From positions 186,001-250,000 of the forward strand of contig NZ_NWUW01000006.1 in the NCBI RefSeq assembly GCF_002746455.1: a stretch of 64,000 nt of DNA, read 5' to 3'. This DNA comes from Bacillus fungorum. Its GTDB lineage: Bacteria > Bacillota > Bacilli > Bacillales > Bacillaceae_G. The position numbers were made by a program, and so were the translations under genes. Of the stretch, positions 1-9,698 are shown piece by piece. Positions within the stretch are counted from its first letter, which is position 1, and every line of letters starts with the position of its first letter. Below the pieces are notes generated by a model. That model did not search any database, had not been told where the DNA came from, and saw nothing but the letters and a program-made list of their open reading frames with translations.

Positions 1-22
1 CTGTAAGGTAACTGTAAGGTAG
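1..22. repeat. Short tandem repeat, 11 bp x 2
   Basis: The unit CTGTAAGGTAA is followed directly by CTGTAAGGTAG, so the window opens with two copies of an 11-nt repeat. It lies upstream of a TATAAT hexamer at 50-55 and may extend left of the window. Its role is unknown; it could be chance or part of a promoter-proximal site. Confidence 0.4.
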
Positions 23-87
23 TTCGATGGTAACAAATTGCTAATCCTCTATAATGAAGGTAACAACGATAAAACGAGGAGGAAGAA

Positions 88-192
88 ATGATGAAAGGAT
101 TAATCGTAACCGGTTTAACAGTTGCTTTTGGATTTGTAGCGTATGAGAAACTAACGTATGTAGTTGATGTTGTGAAACATTTAATCGCTTAG
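88..192 (+). CDS. Small single-span membrane protein, 34 aa
   Basis: This short reading frame starts at ATGATG about 5 nt after a strong GAGGAGGAA ribosome binding site and ends at TAG. The product has one hydrophobic stretch (about residues 4-18) followed by an amphipathic, lysine-ending tail, the layout of a small membrane-anchored peptide. I do not recognise a family. It lies just upstream of a second small membrane-protein gene and may share its transcript; a TATAAT at 50-55 is a possible -10. The clear RBS is the main reason to call it real. Confidence 0.6.
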   Translation: MMKGLIVTGLTVAFGFVAYEKLTYVVDVVKHLIA

Positions 193-214
193 AGGGAACT
201 ACCATTGAGAGGGA

Positions 215-475
215 ATGAGTGAATGGATGGAATGGTTATTTGGAATTATAGGTACTTGTAGTGTAGTGTTATTGTTTTTTGTCCCAAGTGGTATACTTAG
301 TTCGACAACGAGTTTGTTCTTCTTAAGTTTGTTTGCTTGTACGATGCTTATCATTATGTTTTTAATGAAGCGAAGTAAACCGATCTTCTATTTTAGCATG
401 ATTATTATGGCAATTATTGTTCTCCAAATTATTACCCTTGTTATATACCCCACTATTATAAAAGCTTTCCATTAA
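215..475 (+). CDS. Small membrane protein, 86 aa, unknown function
   Basis: The product is very hydrophobic, with about three membrane-spanning segments (roughly residues 6-24, 29-49 and 56-80) and almost no soluble domain. No enzymatic motif is visible and I do not recognise the family. The start is uncertain. ATG 215 directly abuts the GAGAGGGA purine tract at 207-214, which is too close for a good RBS. ATG 227, four codons later, lies 12-13 nt beyond it. The gene begins 22 nt after the 34-aa frame, so the two could be one transcript, closed by the hairpin at 481-510. Confidence 0.65.
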   Translation: MSEWMEWLFGIIGTCSVVLLFFVPSGILSSTTSLFFLSLFACTMLIIMFLMKRSKPIFYFSMIIMAIIVLQIITLVIYPTIIKAFH

Positions 476-480
476 TGATA

Positions 481-510
481 AATCCTCTGCTTTAATTGCT
501 GAGGATTTTT
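481..510 (+). terminator. Rho-independent terminator after the 86-aa gene
   Basis: AATCCTC pairs with GAGGATT around a short inner GC/GC step and an AT-rich loop, followed by a T run. It closes the two small membrane-protein genes. Confidence 0.7.
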
Positions 511-539
511 ATTTGTACATTTTTAATTTTTAGTAAGGA

Positions 540-588
540 TTTGTTTATATTGAAATAGAAAAATTAAATATTTTCATATTTCAAACAA
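540..588. other. Inverted repeat upstream of ysoA
   Basis: TTGAAATA at 550-557 is matched by TATTTCAA at 577-584, and flanking TTTGTT and AACAAA extend the pairing with small bulges. It has no T tract, so it does not look like a terminator. It lies about 85 nt before the ysoA start and could be an operator or a leader structure. Confidence 0.35.
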
Positions 589-672
589 AGGGTTTTGGGA
601 TGTTGTGTTCTCATTACTCATTTGATATATTTACTTTAAAGATAATTAAAATCTAGAAAAAGAGGCGGACGT

Positions 673-1671
673 ATGGATAAAAAAGAAAATACGGTCGTAT
701 TGTTTCCGCAACTATCAGAGCGATATATTGATGAAGGTTTTTTAGCACTGAAAGAGCGAAAATTCGAAGATGCATTGCGCTGCTTTGAAATATTACGTCA
801 GTATAATGCAGAAACGGAACAAACGGAACTAGCTTCAGTTATTTGTTTGTTAGAGTTAAAGCGTATGGAAGAAGCGAAAGACAAATGTGAACAGTTGCTT
901 GAAACAGGGGCTGTATTATTTGGTGATATTCTTGAAACGTATGTGACAATTTTAGTTCAAACAAATGATTATGAAGGTGTAATTGAAACCGTTGAAAAAG
1001 TTTTGCAAACGAAAGATATAATGCCTGAACAAAAGGAAAAACTAGCACAGCTCGCTTTATTTGCAGAAGGTATGTTAAATGAAGTAGATACGTCACTAGT
1101 CGATTCGAATTTTGAATTAGATGAATTTACTAATGAAATGTTTGGAGAAAACTTTGGGCAAAAGCTAAGAGCGATTCAGCAACTTTCGTTAAAAGACTTG
1201 GATCTTGCATTACCTATTTTAAAGAAATTTTTAATAGACGAAAAACAGCACCCTTATTTGAAAACTTCTATTTTGTATAAAATGATAGAAAATCAAATAG
1301 AAGAAGAGATAGAGGTAGAGAAGTTTGGGGATACGATTAAGGTGATTCCAGCATTTACAGGTCATAATGAGGAGCAATCCGATAACATTATACATACATT
1401 ATCAAGCCGATTAGAGCAAAAGTATCCCGATATATTTGATGCGATGGTTACATATTGGAAAGAGTTGCAAATTAGCGTTTTCCCATTCGCTCTATTAATG
1501 GATAAAGTCGAGATTTGGGCTGCTGTTTTAGAGAGAATTGGAAGAAAGCGTTTCGGATTGACTATTGATGAAGAAGAACTTATGATAGCGTATAATATTG
1601 AATTAGAAGAGTTTCATATTGCTTATCAATGGTTATTACGTGTTGAAAGAGAAGGATATTTGCCCGTATAA
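673..1671 (+). CDS. ysoA: TPR-repeat protein YsoA
   Basis: The 332-aa soluble protein is rich in helix-forming residues. Its N-terminal third reads as tetratricopeptide-like repeats (FLALKERKFEDALRCFEIL near residue 23, then LLELKRMEEAKDKCEQLL, then ETVEKVLQT). Such repeats form protein-binding superhelices; the partner is unknown. Position immediately upstream of tig matches B. subtilis ysoA. The ATG at 673 follows an AGAGGCGG ribosome binding site. No catalytic motif or signal peptide is seen. Identification rests on repeat pattern, size and synteny. Confidence 0.8.
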   Translation: MDKKENTVVLFPQLSERYIDEGFLALKERKFEDALRCFEILRQYNAETEQTELASVICLLELKRMEEAKDKCEQLLETGAVLFGDILETYVTILVQTNDYEGVIETVEKVLQTKDIMPEQKEKLAQLALFAEGMLNEVDTSLVDSNFELDEFTNEMFGENFGQKLRAIQQLSLKDLDLALPILKKFLIDEKQHPYLKTSILYKMIENQIEEEIEVEKFGDTIKVIPAFTGHNEEQSDNIIHTLSSRLEQKYPDIFDAMVTYWKELQISVFPFALLMDKVEIWAAVLERIGRKRFGLTIDEEELMIAYNIELEEFHIAYQWLLRVEREGYLPV

Positions 1672-1695
1672 TTATGAAAAAGAATCGTTCGGTTC

Positions 1696-1723
1696 TTGAA
1701 ACGAGCATATTCTATGTTATAAT
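1696..1723 (+). promoter_or_regulatory. Sigma-A promoter for tig (extended -10)
   Basis: TTGAAA at 1696-1701 and TATAAT at 1718-1723 are separated by 16 nt, and the -10 carries an upstream TGT (TGnTATAAT). Transcription would start near 1730, giving tig a leader of about 250 nt. Confidence 0.7.
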
Positions 1724-1738
1724 GTAAGGGTTGCAAAA

Positions 1739-1784
1739 GGCAGAAATCTGCCTGTTTGTAAGAGAAGAGAAGTGTAATTCTCTT
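1739..1784 (+). other. Two stem-loops in the long tig leader
   Basis: GGCAG-AAAT-CTGCC at 1739-1752 is followed by a second hairpin with arms TAAGAGAA and TTCTCTTA (about 1758-1784). Neither has a T run. The remaining leader to 1980 is AT-rich and I see nothing else in it. The role is unknown; mRNA stability or temperature control of trigger factor are possibilities only. Confidence 0.45.
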
Positions 1785-1980
1785 ACTTAATATGTTTCAT
1801 ATTATTCTCGAACAAAATATACCGTAGTTGTCTTTTAGGCAATTAGTAGATTGGAACATTATATCTGAAAGCTTTTGCTAGAGGATTATTTGTACTTTTG
1901 TTATTTCAAAAAAGAGATAATGAAGATCTTAATCTATAGAGGTATGTGCATACATTATTATAGTTGGAGGGAAAGAATAA

Positions 1981-3258
1981 ATGGCTACAAAATGGGAAAA
2001 ATTAGAAGGTAACGTAGGCGTTCTAACAATCGAAGTTGATGCTAAAGAAGTAAATAACTCTATCGACGCTGCGTTCAAAAAAGTAGTAAAAACAATTAAC
2101 GTACCAGGTTTCCGTAAAGGAAAAATGCCTCGTCCGTTATTCGAACAACGCTTTGGTATCGAATCTTTATACCAAGATGCTTTAGATATCATCTTACCAA
2201 AAGCATACGGTGAAGCGATCGATGAAGCTGGTATCTTCCCAGTTGCTCATCCTGAAATCGACATCGAGAAGTTCGAAAAAAATGCTAACCTTATCTTCAC
2301 TGCAAAAGTAACAGTGAAACCTGAAGTTAAATTAGGTGAGTACAAAGGTTTAGCAGTAGAAAAAGTTGAAACAACTGTAACTGACGAAGATGTAGAGAAC
2401 GAATTAAAATCTTTACAAGAGCGTCAAGCTGAACTAGTTGTTAAAGAAGAAGGAACTGTTGAAAACGGTGATACAGCTGTAATCGACTTCGAAGGTTTCG
2501 TTGATGGCGAAGCATTTGAAGGCGGAAAAGGCGAAAACTACTCTCTAGCAATCGGTTCTGGTACATTCATCCCAGGTTTCGAAGAGCAAGTAATTGGTCT
2601 TAAATCTGGTGAGTCTAAAGACGTTGAAGTATCATTCCCAGAAGAGTACCATGCTGCTGAATTAGCTGGCAAACCAGCAACATTCAAAGTAACAATTCAC
2701 GAAATCAAAACAAAAGAACTTCCTGAGTTAAACGACGAGTTCGCTAAAGAAGCGGACGAAGCGGTTGCAACTCTTGATGAATTAAAAGCAAAACTTCGTA
2801 CAAACTTAGAAGAAGGCAAAAAGCACGAAGCTGAGCACAAAGTACGTGACGAAGTAGTAGAATTAGCTGCTGCTAACGCTGAAATCGACATTCCAGAAGC
2901 TATGATCGACACTGAGTTAGATCGTATGGTTCGTGAATTCGAGCAACGTTTAAGCCAACAAGGTATGAACCTTGAGCTTTACTACCAATTCACAGGTACT
3001 GACGCTGACAAGTTAAAAGAGCAAATGAAAGAAGACGCTCAAAAACGCGTAAGAATCAACCTTGTTCTTGAAGCTATCATTGAAGCTGAAAACATCGAAG
3101 TTACTGAAGAAGAAGTAACTGCAGAAGTTGAAAAAATGGCTGAAATGTACGGTATGCCAGTAGACGCTATCAAGCAAGCTCTTGGAAGCGTAGACGCTTT
3201 AGCTGAAGATCTTAAAGTGCGTAAAGCTGTAGATTTCTTAGTAGAGAACGCTGCATAA
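1981..3258 (+). CDS. tig: Trigger factor, ribosome-associated chaperone and prolyl isomerase
   Basis: Trigger factor binds near the ribosomal exit tunnel and shields nascent chains. The N-terminal ribosome-binding domain carries the signature GFRKGK at residues 43-48. The FKBP-type peptidyl-prolyl isomerase domain spans roughly 150-240 ([26 protein letters not shown]), and the helical C-terminal chaperone arms follow to residue 425, the usual family length. The start ATG lies 8 nt after GGAGGGAAAG. Codons are strongly biased toward C-ending choices (AAC, TTC, ATC), unlike its neighbours, which fits high expression. It is transcribed from its own promoter and ends at its own terminator, so it is monocistronic. 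Confidence 0.97.
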   Translation: MATKWEKLEGNVGVLTIEVDAKEVNNSIDAAFKKVVKTINVPGFRKGKMPRPLFEQRFGIESLYQDALDIILPKAYGEAIDEAGIFPVAHPEIDIEKFEKNANLIFTAKVTVKPEVKLGEYKGLAVEKVETTVTDEDVENELKSLQERQAELVVKEEGTVENGDTAVIDFEGFVDGEAFEGGKGENYSLAIGSGTFIPGFEEQVIGLKSGESKDVEVSFPEEYHAAELAGKPATFKVTIHEIKTKELPELNDEFAKEADEAVATLDELKAKLRTNLEEGKKHEAEHKVRDEVVELAAANAEIDIPEAMIDTELDRMVREFEQRLSQQGMNLELYYQFTGTDADKLKEQMKEDAQKRVRINLVLEAIIEAENIEVTEEEVTAEVEKMAEMYGMPVDAIKQALGSVDALAEDLKVRKAVDFLVENAA

Positions 3259-3264
3259 TAAAAT

Positions 3265-3296
3265 AACAAGGCGCGATTTTAATCGTGCCTTGTTTT
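3265..3296 (+). terminator. Terminator after tig
   Basis: A 14-bp stem, with G-T wobble tolerated, of AACAAGGCGCGATT and AATCGTGCCTTGTT is closed by a 2-nt core and followed by TTTT. Confidence 0.85.
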
Positions 3297-3318
3297 ATAA
3301 ATATAGAAATATATTTAT

Positions 3319-3382
3319 AAAACTTTTCGATGAAGAAGGAAAACTTCCTTAATAAGTCGAATATACATATTTCAAAAGTTTT
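3319..3382. other. Nested inverted repeats between tig and clpX
   Basis: Outer arms AAAACTTTT (3319-3327) and AAAAGTTTT (3374-3382) enclose an inner hairpin AAGGA-AAACT-TCCTT (3336-3350). It sits about 140 nt before the clpX start, beyond the tig terminator. It may be part of the clpX promoter region; no known operator consensus was recognised. Confidence 0.4.
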
Positions 3383-3522
3383 AAAAACTTTTTATTTGTA
3401 CATAACTAGTCATATTATTTGTATTTCTCGCCACGTAGTGACATAATATGTATTTACATACGATACATTTATCGTGTACATACGAAGGCAAGAGGTTAGC
3501 ACTTTGTAAGGGGTGTGAAAAT

Positions 3523-4782
3523 ATGTTTAAATTTAATGATGAAAAAGGGCAATTAAAATGTTCTTTCTGTGGTAAAACACAAACGCAAGTTCGAAAGTTA
3601 GTTGCAGGTCCAGGTGTTTACATTTGTGACGAGTGTATCGAACTTTGTACTGAAATTGTACAAGAGGAGCTTGCGAAAGACGAAGAAGTAGAATTCAAAG
3701 ATGTACCGAAACCGGTAGAAATTCGTGAAATCTTAGATGAGTATGTCATCGGACAAGATAACGCGAAAAAAGCACTAGCGGTAGCGGTATATAATCATTA
3801 CAAACGCATTAATTCTAACAGCAAAATTGATGATGTAGAATTAGCGAAGAGTAATATCGCACTTATCGGGCCAACAGGTAGTGGTAAAACATTACTGGCA
3901 CAAACGTTAGCGCGTATTTTAAATGTTCCATTTGCAATCGCGGACGCAACATCTTTAACTGAAGCTGGATACGTTGGGGAAGATGTAGAAAACATCTTAC
4001 TAAAATTAATCCAAGCAGCTGATTATGATGTAGAGAAAGCGGAAAAAGGAATCATTTATATTGATGAGATTGATAAAGTGGCACGTAAATCCGAAAATCC
4101 ATCAATTACACGTGATGTATCTGGTGAAGGTGTGCAGCAGGCACTTCTGAAAATTTTAGAAGGTACTGTAGCAAGCGTTCCACCTCAAGGTGGTCGTAAG
4201 CATCCACACCAAGAGTTTATTCAAATTGATACAACGAATATCTTATTCATCTGTGGTGGAGCGTTTGATGGCATCGAGCCAATTATTAAACGTCGTCTTG
4301 GTGAAAAAGTAATTGGATTTGGTTCTGAGAAGAAAAATGCTGATGTAAATGAGAAGCATGTTTTATCTCACGTATTACCAGAGGACCTTTTAAGGTTTGG
4401 TTTAATTCCAGAGTTTATCGGTCGTCTTCCAGTTATTGCGAACCTAGAGCCGCTTGATGAAGATGCTCTTGTTGATATTTTAACGAAACCGAAAAATGCA
4501 CTTGTTAAGCAATTCCAAAAACTATTGGAGCTTGACGATGTTGAGTTAGAGTTTGAAGAAGGCGCACTAATTGAAATTGCGAAAAAAGCAATTGAACGTA
4601 AAACGGGTGCTCGTGGACTTCGTTCTATTATTGAAGGCTTAATGCTGGATGTAATGTTCGAACTTCCATCTCGTAAAGATATCGAGAAGTGTGTTCTTAC
4701 AAAAGAAACAGTAGCTGATAATGCACCACCAAAATTGGTGTTACAAGACGGTACTGTACTTGATACAAAAACATCTGCATAA
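3523..4782 (+). CDS. clpX: ClpX, ATPase subunit of the ClpXP protease
   Basis: ClpX unfolds tagged substrates and feeds them into ClpP. The N-terminal zinc-binding domain is complete, with cysteines at 13, 16, 35 and 38. The AAA+ module has Walker A GPTGSGKT at 116-123, a Walker B ending in IDEIDK and a pore-loop GYVG. The C-terminal AAA lid ends at residue 419, the normal length. The frame extends upstream to 3448, but the ATG at 3523 begins the conserved MFKFNDEKG and follows AAGGGGTG, so it is taken as the start. ClpP is not in this window. The gene stands alone between two terminators. Confidence 0.97.
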   Translation: MFKFNDEKGQLKCSFCGKTQTQVRKLVAGPGVYICDECIELCTEIVQEELAKDEEVEFKDVPKPVEIREILDEYVIGQDNAKKALAVAVYNHYKRINSNSKIDDVELAKSNIALIGPTGSGKTLLAQTLARILNVPFAIADATSLTEAGYVGEDVENILLKLIQAADYDVEKAEKGIIYIDEIDKVARKSENPSITRDVSGEGVQQALLKILEGTVASVPPQGGRKHPHQEFIQIDTTNILFICGGAFDGIEPIIKRRLGEKVIGFGSEKKNADVNEKHVLSHVLPEDLLRFGLIPEFIGRLPVIANLEPLDEDALVDILTKPKNALVKQFQKLLELDDVELEFEEGALIEIAKKAIERKTGARGLRSIIEGLMLDVMFELPSRKDIEKCVLTKETVADNAPPKLVLQDGTVLDTKTSA

Positions 4783-4790
4783 TGCGAAAG

Positions 4791-4823
4791 AGAAACAGCA
4801 ATTTTTATAATTGCTGTTTTTCT
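4791..4823 (+). terminator. Terminator after clpX
   Basis: AACAGCAATT and AATTGCTGTT form a perfect stem with a short AT loop, followed by a T-rich tail. Confidence 0.85.
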
Positions 4824-4827
4824 TTAT

Positions 4828-4857
4828 GTTTAGCTATGTTCCTCCGCGGAAATACTA
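4828..4857 (+). promoter_or_regulatory. Sigma-F/G promoter for lonB
   Basis: GTTTA at 4828-4832, a 15-nt spacer, and GGAAATACTA at 4848-4857 match every defined position of the forespore sigma-F consensus (GywTA-N15-GgnrAnAnTw). The start codon is about 29 nt further on. This agrees with known sigma-F control of lonB in B. subtilis. Confidence 0.75.
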
Positions 4858-4885
4858 AAAGATAAAACATTGCGGGAGGAAGTAA

Positions 4886-6559
4886 ATGATGAGCTGGACA
4901 AATATATTTTTACTTGTTCAACTTGTTTTTGGTGTAATTGTCGGATTATATTTTTGGCATTTACTTCGAAATCAGCGAACACAAAAAGTTTCAATTGATC
5001 GAGAATCGAAAAAAGAATTAGAACAGCTTCGTAAAATGCGCGAGATTTCTTTAACAGAGCCGCTTGCGGAAAAGGTGCGTCCTACATCCTTTTTAGATAT
5101 TGTAGGGCAGGAGGACGGGATTAAGTCGTTAAAAGCGGCTCTTTGTGGCCCGAACCCGCAACATGTGATTATATATGGCCCACCAGGTGTCGGAAAAACT
5201 GCGGCAGCACGGCTCGTATTAGAAGAAGCGAAACAAAATCCGAAATCTCCATTTCGTACGAATGCAACATTTATTGAACTGGATGCGACGACAGCACGGT
5301 TTGATGAACGTGGAATTGCAGACCCTTTAATTGGCTCGGTGCATGATCCAATTTATCAAGGTGCTGGTGCCATGGGGCAAGCAGGTATTCCGCAACCGAA
5401 AAAAGGCGCGGTAACAGATGCGCATGGTGGTATTTTGTTTATTGATGAGATTGGTGAACTACATCCGATTCAAATGAACAAAATGTTAAAGGTGCTAGAA
5501 GATCGGAAAGTGTTTTTGGAAAGTGCATACTATAGTGAAGAGAATACGATGATTCCAACGTATATACATGACATTTTTCAAAAAGGTTTACCAGCCGATT
5601 TTCGCTTAGTTGGGGCGACGACACGTTCTCCAGAGGAGATTCCTCCTGCTATTCGGTCGCGCTGTTTAGAAGTGTTTTTCCGTGAGTTAGATACGGAAGA
5701 AATTCAAAAAGTAGCGAAGAATGCAGCTGACAAAGTGGAAATGCAAATCGGTGAAAATGGTATCGAAATGATTGGAATGTATGCAAGAAATGGACGAGAA
5801 GCGATTAATCTTGTACAAATTTCTGCTGGAATGGCAATAAATGAAGAACGTTCTTTCATTAAAGATGAAGATATAGAGTGGGTTGTTCACTCTAGTCAGC
5901 TTACACCGAAGTATGAAAAACGTATTTATCCTATTCCAAGGATTGGTCTTGTAAATGGACTTGCTGTATACGGACCAAATACAGGCGCGTTATTAGAAAT
6001 TGAAGTAACGGCAATCAAGGCGAAAGATAAAGGATCGGTAAATGTTACCGGAATTGTTGAAGAGGAAAGTATTGGTAGTCAAACGAAATCAATTCGCCGT
6101 AAAAGTATGGCGAAAGGTTCTGTAGATAATGTATTAACAGTACTTCGTTCTCTAGATGTGTTGCCAGAAGGGTACGATATACATATTAATTTTCCAGGAG
6201 GTATCCCGATTGATGGGCCTTCGGCAGGAATTGCTATGGCAACAGGTGTATATTCAGCAGTGCATCGTACGTATGTAAATAATGAAGTAGCGATGACCGG
6301 TGAGATAAGTATACATGGGGAAGTGAAGCCTATTGGTGGTGTGTACGCAAAAATAAAAGCCGCGAAAAAAGCAGGTGCTAAGAAAGTTATTATTCCAGCT
6401 GAAAACATGCAACCGTTTTTATACACAATAAAAGGAATTGAAATTATTCCTGTTCGTAAGTTAAAGGAAGTATTTGAGCTAACGTTTATACAGAAAAATA
6501 TACATCGAGAGCTTGATATACATACTACTGTAGACGAAACAGATGCACAATCAATGTGA
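4886..6559 (+). CDS. lonB: LonB, membrane-anchored forespore Lon-type protease
   Basis: LonB is an ATP-dependent serine protease of the forespore. Residues about 5-26 form one membrane anchor and there is no large Lon N-terminal domain, so the 557-aa size is normal for LonB. The ATPase has Walker A GPPGVGKT at 98-105 and Walker B ILFIDE at 183-188. The protease domain has the Ser-Lys dyad at Ser446 (DGPSAG) and Lys489 (GGVYAK). The start is ATGATG after GGGAGGAAG; either ATG (4886 or 4889) could be used. The perfect forespore promoter just upstream fits a sporulation role. Confidence 0.95.
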   Translation: MMSWTNIFLLVQLVFGVIVGLYFWHLLRNQRTQKVSIDRESKKELEQLRKMREISLTEPLAEKVRPTSFLDIVGQEDGIKSLKAALCGPNPQHVIIYGPPGVGKTAAARLVLEEAKQNPKSPFRTNATFIELDATTARFDERGIADPLIGSVHDPIYQGAGAMGQAGIPQPKKGAVTDAHGGILFIDEIGELHPIQMNKMLKVLEDRKVFLESAYYSEENTMIPTYIHDIFQKGLPADFRLVGATTRSPEEIPPAIRSRCLEVFFRELDTEEIQKVAKNAADKVEMQIGENGIEMIGMYARNGREAINLVQISAGMAINEERSFIKDEDIEWVVHSSQLTPKYEKRIYPIPRIGLVNGLAVYGPNTGALLEIEVTAIKAKDKGSVNVTGIVEEESIGSQTKSIRRKSMAKGSVDNVLTVLRSLDVLPEGYDIHINFPGGIPIDGPSAGIAMATGVYSAVHRTYVNNEVAMTGEISIHGEVKPIGGVYAKIKAAKKAGAKKVIIPAENMQPFLYTIKGIEIIPVRKLKEVFELTFIQKNIHRELDIHTTVDETDAQSM

Positions 6560-6583
6560 GAATGAATGATAATAGTATTTGCC

Positions 6584-6625
6584 AGACTTCGTTTAAGTTT
6601 GTATGCTTAAGCGGAGTCTTTTTTT
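6584..6625 (+). terminator. Terminator after lonB
   Basis: AGACTTCGTTTAAG pairs with CTTAAGCGGAGTCT through a 14-bp stem with wobble pairs, followed by a run of T. Confidence 0.85.
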
Positions 6626-6673
6626 CTTTTCATAAGAGAGAAAAAAGCGGGATTTACAGTTGCGAAGAATCTC

Positions 6674-6707
6674 TGCAATTGCATCTAGATGTATTGTAAT
6701 ATAAAAT
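6674..6707 (+). promoter_or_regulatory. lonA promoter overlapped by two palindromes
   Basis: TTGCAT (6679-6684), a 17-nt spacer and TAAAAT (6702-6707) form a plausible sigma-A promoter. The 10-bp palindromes TGCAATTGCA (6674-6683) and CATCTAGATG (6682-6691) overlap each other and cover the -35. They do not match the CtsR heptad repeat known to control lonA in B. subtilis. The promoter is an inference; the palindromes are seen. Confidence 0.5.
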
Positions 6708-6742
6708 AGTTGAACAGGAGTTTAATTTATTATGGAGGTGCT

Positions 6743-9073
6743 ATGTCTAGTATGAATACGAATGAAAGAATCGTGCCCCTCCTACCATTAAGAGGCGTTC
6801 TCGTATATCCAACGATGGTTCTGCATCTTGATGTAGGACGTGATAAATCGATACAAGCACTAGAGCAGGCGGCAATGGATGAAAATATCATCTTTTTAGC
6901 AATGCAAAAAGAAATGAATATCGATGATCCGAAAGAAGATGACATATATAGTGTAGGTACAGTGGCGAAAGTGAAGCAAATGTTAAAATTGCCGAACGGT
7001 ACGCTTCGTGTCCTTGTAGAAGGTTTACATAGAGCAGAAGTAGTAGAGTTTATCGAAGAAGAAAATGTAGTGCAAGTTTCTATTAAAACAGTAACTGAAG
7101 AAGTGGAAGCTGATTTAGAAGAGAAAGCTCTTATGCGTACATTACTGGAGCATTTCGAACAATATATTAAAGTTTCGAAAAAAGTTTCAAATGAAACATT
7201 TGCAACGGTAGCTGATGTAGAAGAGCCAGGAAGACTAGCTGATTTAATTGCTTCTCACTTGCCAATTAAAACGAAGCAGAAACAAGAGATTTTAGAGATT
7301 ATATCTGTGAAAGAGCGATTACATACACTTATTTCAATTATTCAAGATGAACAAGAATTACTTAGTTTAGAAAAGAAAATTGGACAAAAAGTGAAACGTT
7401 CAATGGAGCGCACGCAAAAAGAATATTTTTTACGTGAGCAAATGAAGGCGATTCAAACTGAACTTGGCGATAAAGAAGGTAAGGGCGGGGAAGTTGAAGA
7501 ACTTCGTGAGAAAATTGAACAGTCAGGAATGCCTGAAGAAACAATGAAGGCTGCACTGAAAGAATTAGACCGTTATGAAAAGTTACCAGCAAGTTCTGCG
7601 GAGAGCGGTGTTATTCGCAATTATATGGATTGGTTATTAGCACTTCCGTGGACAGAAGCAACAGAAGATATGATTGATCTTGCTCATTCTGAAGAGATTT
7701 TAAACAAAGATCATTACGGTCTTGAGAAAGTGAAAGAGCGCGTACTTGAATATTTAGCGGTACAGAAGTTAACGAATTCATTAAAAGGACCTATCCTTTG
7801 TTTAGTAGGACCTCCTGGGGTCGGAAAAACTTCGTTAGCGCGTTCGATTGCGACATCATTAAATCGTAATTTTGTTCGCGTATCCCTTGGTGGTGTACGT
7901 GATGAATCTGAAATTCGTGGTCACCGTCGTACATATGTTGGAGCAATGCCAGGACGCATTATTCAAGGTATGAAAAAGGCGAAAACAGTTAATCCAGTCT
8001 TCTTATTAGATGAGATTGATAAAATGTCTAACGATTTCCGTGGAGATCCATCAGCGGCATTACTTGAAGTGTTAGATCCAGAACAAAACCATAATTTCAG
8101 TGATCATTACATCGAAGAACCATATGATTTATCGAAAGTTATGTTTGTAGCAACTGCGAATACACTTTCAAGTATTCCAGGTCCATTGCTTGATCGTATG
8201 GAAATTATTTCGATTGCTGGCTATACAGAACTTGAAAAAGTTCACATTGCTCGTGAACATTTATTGCCGAAACAATTAAAAGAGCATGGCTTACGAAAAG
8301 GTAATTTACAAGTACGTGATGAAGCGCTTCTTGAAATTATTCGTTATTATACACGTGAGGCTGGTGTTCGTACGCTCGAGCGCCAAATTGCAAAAGTTTG
8401 TCGTAAAGCAGCAAAAATTATCGTTACAGCAGAACGCAAGCGCATTGTTGTAACTGAGAAAAATGTTGTTGATTTACTTGGTAAGCACATATTCCGTTAT
8501 GGGCAAGCCGAAAAAACAGACCAAGTTGGTATGGCGACAGGTTTAGCATATACAGCAGCAGGCGGGGATACACTTGCAATTGAAGTATCTGTAGCGCCAG
8601 GTAAAGGGAAATTAATTTTAACAGGGAAACTTGGGGATGTTATGAAAGAATCCGCACAAGCAGCGTTTAGCTATATTCGCTCTCGTGCAGAAGAGCTTCA
8701 AATTGATCCGAATTTCCATGAGAAAAATGATATTCATATTCATGTTCCAGAAGGAGCAGTTCCAAAAGATGGACCGTCAGCAGGTATTACGATGGCGACA
8801 GCACTTATTTCTGCACTAACAGGTATTCCTGTAAGTAAAGAAGTGGGGATGACTGGTGAAATCACACTTCGTGGTCGTGTATTACCAATTGGTGGTTTAA
8901 AAGAAAAAACATTAAGTGCTCACCGCGCAGGCTTAACAAAAATTATTTTGCCAGCAGAAAACGAGAAAGATTTAGATGATATTCCAGAGAGCGTAAAAGA
9001 AAACCTTACGTTTGTGCTTGCATCTCATTTAGATGAAGTATTGGAGCACGCATTAGTAGGAGTGAAACAATGA
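6743..9073 (+). CDS. lonA: LonA, cytosolic ATP-dependent Lon protease
   Basis: Lon degrades misfolded and regulatory proteins. The 776-aa protein has the substrate-binding LAN domain (residues about 12-205), a coiled-coil linker, the AAA+ ATPase with Walker A GPPGVGKT at 356-363, and the protease domain with Ser679 (DGPSAG) and Lys722 (GGLKEK), the same numbering as E. coli Lon. The frame is open back to 6710, but the ATG at 6743 follows GGAGGTG and begins the conserved N-terminus; ATG 6752 is an alternative with longer spacing. The stop overlaps the engB start (ATGA), so the two are co-transcribed and translationally coupled. Confidence 0.96.
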   Translation: MSSMNTNERIVPLLPLRGVLVYPTMVLHLDVGRDKSIQALEQAAMDENIIFLAMQKEMNIDDPKEDDIYSVGTVAKVKQMLKLPNGTLRVLVEGLHRAEVVEFIEEENVVQVSIKTVTEEVEADLEEKALMRTLLEHFEQYIKVSKKVSNETFATVADVEEPGRLADLIASHLPIKTKQKQEILEIISVKERLHTLISIIQDEQELLSLEKKIGQKVKRSMERTQKEYFLREQMKAIQTELGDKEGKGGEVEELREKIEQSGMPEETMKAALKELDRYEKLPASSAESGVIRNYMDWLLALPWTEATEDMIDLAHSEEILNKDHYGLEKVKERVLEYLAVQKLTNSLKGPILCLVGPPGVGKTSLARSIATSLNRNFVRVSLGGVRDESEIRGHRRTYVGAMPGRIIQGMKKAKTVNPVFLLDEIDKMSNDFRGDPSAALLEVLDPEQNHNFSDHYIEEPYDLSKVMFVATANTLSSIPGPLLDRMEIISIAGYTELEKVHIAREHLLPKQLKEHGLRKGNLQVRDEALLEIIRYYTREAGVRTLERQIAKVCRKAAKIIVTAERKRIVVTEKNVVDLLGKHIFRYGQAEKTDQVGMATGLAYTAAGGDTLAIEVSVAPGKGKLILTGKLGDVMKESAQAAFSYIRSRAEELQIDPNFHEKNDIHIHVPEGAVPKDGPSAGITMATALISALTGIPVSKEVGMTGEITLRGRVLPIGGLKEKTLSAHRAGLTKIILPAENEKDLDDIPESVKENLTFVLASHLDEVLEHALVGVKQ

Positions 9074-9666
9074 AAGTAACAAAAGCAGATATTGTAATTA
9101 GTGCTGTTAAACCAGAACAATATCCAGACAGTGATTTACCAGAAATTGCATTAGCAGGTCGTTCAAATGTCGGGAAGTCTTCCTTTATTAATAAAATTTT
9201 AAATCGTAAAAAGTTAGTACGTATTTCTTCTAAACCAGGAAAAACGCAAACGTTGAACTTTTTCTTAATCAATGAGATGATGCATTTTGTTGACGTTCCA
9301 GGTTATGGATATGCGAAAGTATCTAAATCAGAGCGCGCAGCATGGGGCAAAATGATTGAAACGTACTTTACAACACGTGAGCAATTAGACGCAGCTGTAT
9401 TAGTAGTTGATCTACGTCACAAACCAACAAGCGATGACGTGATGATGTATGATTTCTTAAAGCATTATGAAATCCCAACAATTATTATTGCGACGAAAGC
9501 CGACAAAATTCCGAAAGGGAAATGGCAAAAGCATTTGAAAGTTGTAAAAGAAACGCTTGCTGTTGAAATTGGCGATGAAATTGTTCTATTCTCTTCTGAA
9601 ACAGGACTTGGAAAAGAAGAAGCGTGGAAAGCGATTCATAAAATGACAAAAACTAAAAACGCGTGA
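9070..9666 (+). CDS. engB: EngB/YsxC, GTPase for 50S ribosome assembly
   Basis: This TRAFAC-class GTPase helps late assembly of the large ribosomal subunit and is essential in B. subtilis. The 198-aa protein has G1 GRSNVGKSS at 30-38, G3 DVPGYG, and G4 TKAD, with the usual short C-terminal helix. The ATG shares four bases with the lonA stop and has GTAGGAGTG upstream inside lonA. A strong terminator follows, so lonA-engB is a two-gene unit as in B. subtilis lonA-ysxC. Confidence 0.96.
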   Translation: MKVTKADIVISAVKPEQYPDSDLPEIALAGRSNVGKSSFINKILNRKKLVRISSKPGKTQTLNFFLINEMMHFVDVPGYGYAKVSKSERAAWGKMIETYFTTREQLDAAVLVVDLRHKPTSDDVMMYDFLKHYEIPTIIIATKADKIPKGKWQKHLKVVKETLAVEIGDEIVLFSSETGLGKEEAWKAIHKMTKTKNA

Positions 9667-9687
9667 CGAATGTCGCGCGTTTTTTTC
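9658..9687. terminator. Bidirectional terminator between engB and ohrA
   Basis: AACGCG plus GAC pair with GTC plus CGCGTT around GAAT with one mismatch. A T run follows on the plus strand, and on the minus strand the reverse complement is followed by TTTTTAGTTTTT, so it can serve both converging genes. Confidence 0.8.
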
Positions 9688-9698
9688 TTTATACACTT

